Program-made: the position numbers and the translations under genes
Source: Candidatus Bathycorpusculum fermentans
GTDB taxonomy: Archaea > Thermoproteota > Bathyarchaeia > Bathyarchaeales > Bathycorpusculaceae
DNA: 5,537 nt
Direction: 5' to 3'
Assembly: GCA_009787175.1 (NCBI GenBank)
Contig: WRGM01000071.1
Coordinates: 1-5,537 of the forward strand
Notes under the pieces: model-generated
The model's database searches: none
What the model saw: the letters and a program-made list of their open reading frames with translations, nothing else
What the model was told of the DNA's origin: nothing
Shown here: piece by piece, positions 1-5,456 of the stretch
How positions within the stretch are numbered: the stretch's first letter is position 1
Layout: each line of letters begins with the position of its first letter

Positions 1-47
1 TTTTCTAGACACCATTTAAGTTCACCCTTCTTTTTGACTTTAACCAT
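1..47 (-). CDS. Possible N-terminus of a HEPN-domain protein (partial, off left edge)
   Basis: Only the first 15 codons are inside the window: an ATG at 47 read leftward gives MVKVKKKGELKWCLE. The KGELKWCLE pattern resembles the opening of archaeal HEPN-domain proteins, which often begin with a short Lys-rich stretch followed by L-x-W-C-L. Those proteins are commonly paired with a MNT-type nucleotidyltransferase as toxin-antitoxin modules. That likeness is from memory and rests on about nine residues. An in-frame TAG lies two codons upstream, so the gene cannot start much earlier. There is no Shine-Dalgarno sequence, but an AT-rich AAATAATTT lies about 25 bases upstream, which would suit a leaderless transcript. 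It overlaps the last codons of the transposase stub in another frame, consistent with that stub being dead sequence. It could equally be chance. Confidence 0.3.
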   Translation of the reverse strand, partial: MVKVKKKGELKWCLE

Positions 48-232
48 AGTCTAATTGAGAGGGGTGAAATTATTTTGTGAGAAGACAGTTGTTTTTGGGC
101 TAGGCGTTTTTGTTCGTAATCAGAGTATTTTTCAGTTACCTGTTGATTTAGGGTGTTGAATTCTTCTAGTTTTAGTCCTGTAAAATTCCTAAAATGCTCT
201 GGATTTTTAGATAATACAGTGTAATTTAGCAC
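5..232 (-). pseudogene. N-terminal remnant of an IS5-type (DDE_Tnp_4-like) transposase
   Basis: The reading frame starts at a GTG at 232-230 and gives 75 residues. Residues 8-45, including KNPEHFRNFTGLKLEEFNTL and SDYEQKRLAQK, match my memory of the N-terminal helix-turn-helix region of archaeal IS5-group transposases, whose family pattern is a PE(H/N)FR-x-(F/L)TGL segment followed by a Y-x-x-YE-KRL segment. In intact members this is followed by a G-A-G-R-x-F-K-L block and then the DDE catalytic core. Neither appears in any frame here, and after about residue 45 the translation (KQLSSHKIISPLSIRLW...) no longer looks like the family. The stop at 5-7 ends it at a small fraction of normal length. 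With no catalytic residues and no visible terminal inverted repeat, this is a dead 5' fragment, not an active element. Confidence 0.6.
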
Positions 233-316
233 ATAAACACCCTAAAAACCAAATAAAACAACCATATACTAATAAAACCTCCGATTTATCACCAAAACAC
301 TAATACAGACTAAGGT

Positions 317-651
317 CTAATCTATGATAAAGCCGCTCATGCAGCAAATTTTTCCCTCACATGCCGCTATGGTAAAGCCTATCCTTGCCGTAGGCATTGG
401 TTCCAAAGTAACCCATGTATCCATCACAGGATCATAGCATTCATTTGTATCAACAACAGACCCCCAGACGTCACAACCACCGATGGCGTAAATTTTTCCT
501 TCAGATGTAGCAACTTTAACAGTATATCACGCATGGTTCATAGGCGCTTTTGTATTCCAAGAATTCTCTGCAAGTTCTGAGGAGACCAAAACAGGCTGCA
601 AATAAATAATACACAGAAGAAGAACGATGTGAAAGGGACGAATTTATTCAT
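317..651 (-). pseudogene. Kelch-repeat secreted protein, degenerate and truncated
   Basis: An ATG at 651 begins a signal-peptide-like N-terminus. The frame that follows (after one net lost base) reads IVLLLCIIYLQPVLVSSE, then ENSWNTKAPMNHA, a stop, YTVKVATSEGKIYAIGG, TNECYDPVMDTWVTLEPMPTA, then RIGFTIAACEGKICCMSGF, and ends at TAG 317-319. These are the hallmarks of Kelch blades: GKIYAIGG, a Y-DP-x-x-x-x-W segment and PMPTAR. The lesions are a -1 frameshift between about 616 and 645 (most simply loss of one A from the run at 643-645), an in-frame TGA where the repeat expects Arg (CGA to TGA), and truncation after about one and a half blades where the family usually has five or six. The original product would have been an exported beta-propeller. 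The fragment lies directly upstream, in reading direction, of the transposase stub. Confidence 0.8.
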
Positions 652-686
652 GTGCAGTCATCTTTATAGTATTTGTTGTGTGGACG

Positions 687-697
687 CGCATATAACT
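687..697 (-). promoter_or_regulatory. TATA-like element upstream of the Kelch pseudogene
   Basis: Reading the minus strand, AGTTATATGCG lies about 40 bases before the Kelch ATG. This is the spacing expected for an archaeal TATA box with a leader of about 15 nucleotides. The same spacing is seen upstream of the 1770 and 2179 starts. No strong BRE is visible. The rest of the 652-822 spacer is T/G-rich on the plus strand, and I see no gene or RNA in it. Confidence 0.35.
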
Positions 698-822
698 GTT
701 CTGAAGGGCTAAATTCGCGGTGTTTGTTTGTTACTTAAATGTATCTTGATGTTGTGTTAAGCTTTGCTCTGTTTGATATTTTCTTTTGGTCTTAAGTTGT
801 AATGGTTGAGTTTTGGTTTGTT

Positions 823-1770
823 TTATAGTTTGCGTCTTGTTATTTGTTGGCTTTTTGGTGTGTTATTAACTGTTGTTTCTTTGTTTAATCGTTGTTTTAG
901 TCGTATTACTAGTAATTCGCGGTCATTTGGTTTTAGTTGCATCCAAATGGTGCGGTTTTCTCTGAATTCTTCTCCTGTGATTTTGTGCTGCTTTTGTAGT
1001 TCGCAGAGAAGTTTTACAAAGCCTTGCATGTCAAGTTGTTCATCAGTTATCTGTGTTACATTTTTTTTCTCTGCAGTATCTGTCGTGGTGGTGGTTGTTT
1101 CTGTTTGTGTTTGTATCTGTTCGTTGTTGCTAGGTGGTGGTGGATAGTTTTCGTATAGGAAGAGTGTGAAGTACAAGTTGTCCCAGTTGCGTGTTGTAGG
1201 TGAGCTGTTTTTATTGTTTAATAGTTCTAATGTGAAGTGTTCGTATTCTTGTCCTTTTGAAAAGTATTTTGTTGATTCGTTTAAAGAGTCCGTTGTGCAT
1301 TTTGTAAAGTGACGTAAATGTTCAATGTTAAATATTGGTAGAACTGTTTTGTTTTCATAGTTAAAGCTGTAAATAATTACTAAGGCAAAGGCTTTATCTT
1401 GTCCTATACCGCCTATTCTTTCCCATTTAGCGTCAACTTTTTGTGCTAATGTTTTTCTATTGTCAACTGCTATGCGGAGTAGGAGTTTAAAATCATCTAT
1501 TTGTAGGTATGCGTTACGGTAAATGTTAATGTTGCTAAATACTGTATTGTTATATTTTAACGGTTTGAAAAGATCCTCTAGTTTTTGGAAAAACTCACCG
1601 ATGCTATCTGGATTTATCCTAAATAATTTATCAGGGTTTAACATCTCTATTTCTAGCAAGTTTTCAGTAAATGGGAATTTTTGTCTAAACTCTTTCAAGC
1701 CAGCAAATGCCCTTGTAACATCCTGCTTAACCAGACTTGCTTTTTCAAAAACATTTGCTCTCTCATGCAT
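823..1770 (-). CDS. Conserved-looking archaeal protein of unknown function with Thr-rich linker
   Basis: I do not recognise a named domain. From the ATG at 1770 it is 315 residues, and the frame stays open to a TTG at 1800 (325 residues). I prefer 1770 because AGGTGA, complementary to the archaeal 16S 3' end, lies four bases upstream, and a TATA-like box sits about 40 bases upstream. The first ~220 residues look like one mixed alpha/beta domain with a conserved-looking core: INIYRNAYLQIDDFKLLLR, WERIGGIGQDKAFALVIIYSF, VLPIFNIEHLRHF and GQEYEHFTLELL, closing with FLYENYPPPP. I recall similar uncharacterised archaeal proteins, but this is memory only. A linker with a run of Thr follows (TQTETTTTTTDT), then a charged, helical C-terminal segment (QGFVKLLCELQKQHKITGEE, RELLVIRLKQRLNK). 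No signal peptide or membrane segment is visible, so it is probably cytoplasmic. Coding-strand composition drifts to strongly A+C-rich toward the 3' end. Confidence 0.85.
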   Translation of the reverse strand: MHERANVFEKASLVKQDVTRAFAGLKEFRQKFPFTENLLEIEMLNPDKLFRINPDSIGEFFQKLEDLFKPLKYNNTVFSNINIYRNAYLQIDDFKLLLRIAVDNRKTLAQKVDAKWERIGGIGQDKAFALVIIYSFNYENKTVLPIFNIEHLRHFTKCTTDSLNESTKYFSKGQEYEHFTLELLNNKNSSPTTRNWDNLYFTLFLYENYPPPPSNNEQIQTQTETTTTTTDTAEKKNVTQITDEQLDMQGFVKLLCELQKQHKITGEEFRENRTIWMQLKPNDRELLVIRLKQRLNKETTVNNTPKSQQITRRKL

Positions 1771-1774
1771 TTGT

Positions 1775-1781
1775 TCACCTT
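1775..1781 (-). promoter_or_regulatory. Shine-Dalgarno site that sets the start at 1770
   Basis: On the minus strand AAGGTGA lies just before ACAA-ATG. It favours the ATG at 1770 over the upstream TTG at 1800 and ATG at 1788, because the site lies inside the longer versions of the frame. Its spacing of four to five bases is slightly short but acceptable for archaea. Confidence 0.6.
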
Positions 1782-1805
1782 TATGCATATGCGCCACCAA
1801 ATATA

Positions 1806-1820
1806 CTGTTTAAAAGAGGG
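1806..1820 (-). promoter_or_regulatory. TATA-like promoter for the 823-1770 gene
   Basis: The minus strand reads CCCTCTTTTAAACAG, with TTTTAAAC centred near 1811, about 40 bases before the ATG at 1770. The predicted transcript start near 1784 would leave a leader of about 14 nucleotides that just includes the Shine-Dalgarno site. This implies separate transcription from the upstream membrane-protein gene, 83 bases away. Confidence 0.45.
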
Positions 1821-1852
1821 TAATGTTTGTAAAACCTCGGATGGTGTCAGAT

Positions 1853-2179
1853 TTAAGAGAGAATGAAGCCAATGACTAAACCTACTATGAATCCTAAACC
1901 TATCGGTAACACGCCTATAAGTAATGCACCATAATGCATAACCATAGGACCATATGTTTCTGCAACAGTTTTTAATGCGTCAAGGCTTAAACCAAACAGA
2001 CCAAGATAGCAGACAATGATTAATATTACTGCTGCAATAATGGCGATTTTTAAAACTCTACGCGCCAGATATCCTATAATTATGCCCATAATAAATGGAA
2101 TAATCATAACTACCACTGGCGGTAAACCTCCTATACTGCCTGAAGTTATAAAGTTAAAGACTTCCTCTAACGCACTCAT
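1853..2179 (-). CDS. Small FUN14-like integral membrane protein
   Basis: A 108-residue, very hydrophobic protein starts at the ATG at 2179. A short polar N-terminus (about residues 1-15) leads to a first membrane segment around VVVMIIPFIMGIIIGYLARR, with a G-x-x-x-GY-x-x-(R/K)-(R/K) turn. A second segment follows (VLKIAIIAAVILIIVCYLGL), then an amphipathic stretch (LSLDALKTVAETYGPMVMHY) and a last segment (LIGVLPIGLGFIVGLVIGF). The glycine-rich GYLARRVLKIA motif, the length and the closing GFIVGLVIGF resemble the FUN14 family, which has small archaeal members of unknown role. The mitochondrial FUNDC proteins are distant relatives. The assignment is by pattern only and no function is claimed. 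It has its own TATA-like box and only a weak Shine-Dalgarno (AGAGTG), so it probably forms a single transcription unit. Confidence 0.75.
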   Translation of the reverse strand: MSALEEVFNFITSGSIGGLPPVVVMIIPFIMGIIIGYLARRVLKIAIIAAVILIIVCYLGLFGLSLDALKTVAETYGPMVMHYGALLIGVLPIGLGFIVGLVIGFILS

Positions 2180-2213
2180 TTTAATAACACTCTAAAGATA
2201 GAAATACAAATTA

Positions 2214-2228
2214 CACTATTAAACCTAC
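2214..2228 (-). promoter_or_regulatory. TATA-like promoter for the FUN14-like gene
   Basis: The minus strand reads GTAGGTTTAATAGTG. TTTAATAG is centred near 2220, about 41 bases before the ATG at 2179, predicting a leader of about 15 nucleotides. The G-rich bases just upstream could serve as a BRE. The spacer to the zinc ribbon gene (2180-2304) holds nothing else that I can see. Confidence 0.4.
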
Positions 2229-2304
2229 TTATTAACCAATAAATTCTACATACTGCTAAATCACTGCTCATAAATCTGAACAATTACGCTTCTTTTGTTT
2301 CTTC

Positions 2305-2460
2305 TTAAAAATCATATCGCGATAAGTCATGCTGTGTACCACAGTTAGGTGTAACAAAATAAAACACATATCCACACTTCCTACAAAGGCGCTCTTGATT
2401 TTTCAATACTTCAACCATGTGCGAACCACATTTAGGACACTTCATATGTGAATCTGACAT
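2305..2460 (-). CDS. 51-residue zinc ribbon protein
   Basis: A short intact frame runs from the ATG at 2460 to TAA at 2305-2307. It contains two Cys knuckles, CPKCG at residues 8-12 and CRKCG at 26-30, separated by 14 residues. This is the spacing of a classic zinc ribbon that binds one Zn with four Cys. The tail (YVFYFVTPNCGTQHDLSRYDF, residues 31-51) carries an extra Cys40 and His44. Zinc ribbons of this size in archaea are usually nucleic-acid or protein-binding adaptors, but no specific role can be assigned. The intact frame with all four ligands in place argues strongly that it is real. The nearest Shine-Dalgarno candidate is weak (GGTTGAT just before the start), and a second ATG at codon 6 could also be used. 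It is transcribed divergently from the large surface-protein gene across a 163-base spacer. Confidence 0.8.
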   Translation of the reverse strand: MSDSHMKCPKCGSHMVEVLKNQERLCRKCGYVFYFVTPNCGTQHDLSRYDF

Positions 2461-2531
2461 ACTATCAACCAACAGTAACTGATTATCTTAGTGAGTGTTT
2501 CTCGTCATACTTTTTCTTTTTTTAGGTGTTT

Positions 2532-2547
2532 TCCGAAAGATAAATAG
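2532..2547 (+). promoter_or_regulatory. BRE/TATA-like promoter upstream of the propeller gene
   Basis: TCCGAAAGATAAATAG closely resembles the archaeal BRE-plus-TATA arrangement: a CGAAA-type BRE directly followed by an A/T-rich box. It lies about 80 bases before the start codon, predicting a leader of roughly 55 nucleotides. A second A/T box, TATAATATAG at 2564-2573, is nearer and would give a leader of about 30. I cannot tell which is used, and both may be. A nearly pure T tract at 2511-2523 sits just upstream. Confidence 0.5.
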
Positions 2548-2610
2548 CTTGAACATAACCAGATATAATATAGATTTAGCTTCTTACGCTGAATTTAAAA
2601 CTTATACATG

Positions 2611-2616
2611 AAGGAG
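2611..2616 (+). promoter_or_regulatory. Shine-Dalgarno site of the propeller gene
   Basis: AAGGAG lies seven bases before the GTG at 2624 and ten before the ATG at 2627. The bases between and including these starts read ATGTGATG, so an ATG immediately followed by TGA overlaps both usable starts. The GTG has the better spacing, while the ATG is the more usual start codon. Confidence 0.6.
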
Positions 2617-2623
2617 AAAAAAT

Positions 2624-5428
2624 GTGATGACTTCAAAAAAAATCATGGGGTTAACAATTATTGTACTTCTTGTGTTCTCAAGTTTCAACATGTTATTGTT
2701 TGCTCAAAATAATGTTATTGCTACGGTGGCTAGTTCGGGTAATGATTTATTAAGGTTTGAGTGGCCGCAGTTTAATGGTGATTCTTCTTTTACTCGTTTT
2801 TCGCCGGGGCCTGCTCCTTCGGTTTTTGATGTTGCTTGGCAGACTGATGTTTCTAATTTGCGTAGTTATCTTGCGGCTTTTGATGGTTTTGTTTTTGCTG
2901 CAAATGATGTGGCGGTGTTTGCGCTTAGGTATGATACGGGTGAGGTTGTTTGGGAGAGGTCTATTGAGATGAATGGTAATTGGCCTGTGGCGTACAAGTT
3001 GGATGATGCTCGTATGTTAGTGGAGGGTACTTGTCTTGAGATTGCTACGGGTAATGTTCTCTGGGTTAGTGATGCTTTTTCTGCTGATACTGGTAATTTT
3101 AATTCTAATGTGTATGTTCCTGAGGAGCGAATGTTTTATTTAAAAGTGGATGCGTCTGTGCAGGCGTGGGATTTTTCTGATTTGTCGAAACCTCCTGTTT
3201 TGGTTTGGTCTACGTATGTTCCAGGTGGTGGTCGGGTGGGGTCTGGTGTGACGTATGGTGATGGTAAGCTTTTTCCCGGTTCTTTTCAGGATCAGCAGAT
3301 AGCTATTGATGCTAAGACGGGTAAGGTTTTATGGACTACTTTTACAAAGTCGGCTATGATTTTTTTTGGTTCCTATGTTGATGGCAAATTTATTCGTGGT
3401 GGTACTGATGATAATACTATGTACTGTTTTGATGCTAATAGTGGCGAAATTTTGTGGACGTATGTGGCTGAAACGTCTGGGTATTTTTGTTGTGGCACTG
3501 CAGTTGGTTATGGTATGGTTTATTCGCCAAATAAGGATGGTTATATATATGCTATAGATGTGGAGACGGGTGATTTGGTTTGGCGGTATAAAGGTCCTGG
3601 TACTATGATTTTTCCGGGAATGCCAACGGTTGCTGATGGTAAAGTGTATGTTACCTCTGGGCAGAATGCTGCGTATGGTGATGAATCTGGTTCTTCAGAG
3701 TTTGCTTGTTTAAATGCTTTTACAGGTGAGGCTATTTGGACAATGCCTATTGAGGCTTATGCGCCAAGAGAATCTGTTGCTATAGCCTATGGTTATCTCT
3801 ATCTTATACCTGGTGAGGTTACTGAGGCTGTGGATTCCACTTCAGGTGATGAGTATGAGCTCATGGGTCATATTTTGGCAATTACTCCTGATAGCCCAGT
3901 GTCCGATGCGGATTGTTGGAGTATGTTTCGTCATGATGCCGTTCGCTCCTCTATTGGTGTAAAGGGGCCTGAAAATCTAAGTTTAATCTGGAGTTTTACA
4001 ACAGGCGGGGCTGTAGTGTCCTCTCCTAGTATTGTAAATGGCATCGTCTACTTTGGCTCACAGGATCATAATATTTATGCCGTTGACGCTAAGTATGGTC
4101 ATAAAATCTGGAGTTTTACCACTAATAATACTGTTGAATCCTCTGTTGCTGTGGCTGACGGCAAAGTTGTAACCGGCGCAGAAGACGGTTACGTTTATTG
4201 TCTTGACGCTTATACTGGTAAAATGCTATGGAAAACATTTGTAAACGGAAACCAACCCGTAACATACGGCTCCGCCGTTATGATAAGATCCTCCCCCGCC
4301 ATAGTTGACAACACAGTCTACATAGGCTCCCTAGACGGTCATCTTTATGCCCTAAACTTTGCTAACGGGGCTATACTTTGGAAATACCAAACAGGCGGCT
4401 GGATAAAATCTTCTCCAACGATTTCAAATAACGCTGTATATATAACCTCAGAGACCCCGGATTTTGGCACCATATATAAAATGGATGCATCCACTGGCAC
4501 TTTAATATGGAAACAAGCCTTACCCTACGAGTATCAATTCACCGGCGGCTCTGACATGATAGGCACCCCAACAGTAGCAGATGGAAAAGTATTCACCTCA
4601 GCAAACCTTCGAACATACTACTGTCTAAATGATCAAAATGGAGAAATAATCTGGAACTTTACCAACCCCGCCGCTAACGAATTCATAGTATCCTCCCCAA
4701 TATATCTAAATGATAAACTATTCATAGTTGATAAATTTGACATAACCTGCCTAAACGCTACAACAGGCAACAAAATCTGGAACACCTTCACAGGTGATGA
4801 ATACTACGTTTCACCCTCATATGCAGACGGCAAAATTTACATAGTAACAAGCGAACGCAACGTCTTTATCTTCGACGCGGTAACAGGCGAAAAACTCGAC
4901 CGGCACATACTCCCCTCCCCAAGCTGGTCCTCACCAACCCCATACGATGGAAAATTATACATAGGAAGCAAAGACTGGAACCTATACTGCCTAGGAGAAT
5001 ACAATACAAATGCCATGACACTCACATTACAAACAGATACAACTCAGCTAAAAACAGGTGAAAACATAACTTTTTCAGGAAAACTCTCCCCCATACTACC
5101 CAAAGTCGTCATAATCCTTACCATAACCAACCCTAACGGAGAAACACAAACCTCTACCACTACAACAAAACCCGACGGAACATACACCTACACATACACT
5201 CCATACATAGATGGCACATACACCGCCACAGCAACATACCAAACAAACCCACCCATAACAAGCCCCACAATAACATTTAACTTAAACACAAACAACATCA
5301 ACATACAGCAACCAATCACTCAGATACCCCCATACATATACATAATAATAGGTGCACTCACAGCCACACTAATACTAACAATAATAATACTTCTGATACT
5401 AAAAAAACAACAACACACCCCTCTGTAA
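2624..5428 (+). CDS. Membrane-anchored surface protein with two tandem PQQ-like beta-propellers and an Ig-like domain
   Basis: This is a 934-residue protein. Residues 5-28 form a signal or membrane segment (KKIMGLTIIVLLVFSSFNML). The first propeller spans about 47-425 and the second about 432-790. Each opens with a W-x-x-F-x-x-D-...-P-...-W motif: WPQFNGD at 47 and WSMFRHD at 432. Blades carry the PQQ-repeat signature, for example IDAKTGKVLW (228), YAIDVETGDLVW (309), YCLDAYTGKMLW (525), TCLNATTGNKIW (708), about six in the first half and seven in the second. An Ig-like domain (about 798-872, with TGENITFSGKL and DGTYTATATY) and a Thr/Asn-rich stalk follow. A C-terminal membrane helix (about 904-926) ends in KKQQHTPL, which places the propellers outside the cell. 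I see no evidence that it is a quinoprotein enzyme; binding or adhesion is an inference. The coding strand changes from G+T-rich to A+C-rich near the propeller junction. Stop is TAA at 5426-5428. Confidence 0.92.
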   Translation: MMTSKKIMGLTIIVLLVFSSFNMLLFAQNNVIATVASSGNDLLRFEWPQFNGDSSFTRFSPGPAPSVFDVAWQTDVSNLRSYLAAFDGFVFAANDVAVFALRYDTGEVVWERSIEMNGNWPVAYKLDDARMLVEGTCLEIATGNVLWVSDAFSADTGNFNSNVYVPEERMFYLKVDASVQAWDFSDLSKPPVLVWSTYVPGGGRVGSGVTYGDGKLFPGSFQDQQIAIDAKTGKVLWTTFTKSAMIFFGSYVDGKFIRGGTDDNTMYCFDANSGEILWTYVAETSGYFCCGTAVGYGMVYSPNKDGYIYAIDVETGDLVWRYKGPGTMIFPGMPTVADGKVYVTSGQNAAYGDESGSSEFACLNAFTGEAIWTMPIEAYAPRESVAIAYGYLYLIPGEVTEAVDSTSGDEYELMGHILAITPDSPVSDADCWSMFRHDAVRSSIGVKGPENLSLIWSFTTGGAVVSSPSIVNGIVYFGSQDHNIYAVDAKYGHKIWSFTTNNTVESSVAVADGKVVTGAEDGYVYCLDAYTGKMLWKTFVNGNQPVTYGSAVMIRSSPAIVDNTVYIGSLDGHLYALNFANGAILWKYQTGGWIKSSPTISNNAVYITSETPDFGTIYKMDASTGTLIWKQALPYEYQFTGGSDMIGTPTVADGKVFTSANLRTYYCLNDQNGEIIWNFTNPAANEFIVSSPIYLNDKLFIVDKFDITCLNATTGNKIWNTFTGDEYYVSPSYADGKIYIVTSERNVFIFDAVTGEKLDRHILPSPSWSSPTPYDGKLYIGSKDWNLYCLGEYNTNAMTLTLQTDTTQLKTGENITFSGKLSPILPKVVIILTITNPNGETQTSTTTTKPDGTYTYTYTPYIDGTYTATATYQTNPPITSPTITFNLNTNNINIQQPITQIPPYIYIIIGALTATLILTIIILLILKKQQHTPL

Positions 5429-5456
5429 ACTATTTGCCTTCTAAAATTGAGAGTTT

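Noticed and set aside
1069..1145. A tandem repeat or microsatellite
   Set aside because: It is the codon-mixed Thr and Pro linker of a protein, not an exact DNA repeat.
806..1147. A plus-strand open frame of 113 codons rich in Val, Ser and Cys
   Set aside because: It is the antisense of the 823-1770 gene, its residues mirror the Thr/Pro-rich linker, and it has no family-like motifs.
1523..1866. Two overlapping plus-strand open frames of 96 and 61 codons
   Set aside because: Both lie antisense to the 5' part of the unknown gene, which has a Shine-Dalgarno site and promoter of its own; their translations look random.
2511..2523. A T-rich tract as a transcription terminator
   Set aside because: No plus-strand gene lies upstream to be terminated. 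It may only be part of the A/T-rich promoter region.
2624..2630. GTGATGA matches a C-box of an archaeal C/D guide RNA
   Set aside because: It lies at the protein start codon and no properly spaced D/D'/C' boxes were seen, so it is a chance match.
2757..3557. Leu/Met-rich alternative frames inside the propeller gene, at 2757-2972 and 3366-3557
   Set aside because: They are off-frame readings of T/G-rich codons, and their apparent hydrophobicity is a by-product of the skew.
4837..5025. A 62-codon minus-strand frame
   Set aside because: It is antisense to clear propeller blades and has no start signal or recognisable motif.
2624..5428. A PQQ-dependent dehydrogenase
   Set aside because: Only the generic blade repeat is present. 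The Ig-like stalk and C-terminal anchor fit a surface protein, and I see no quinoprotein active-site signature.
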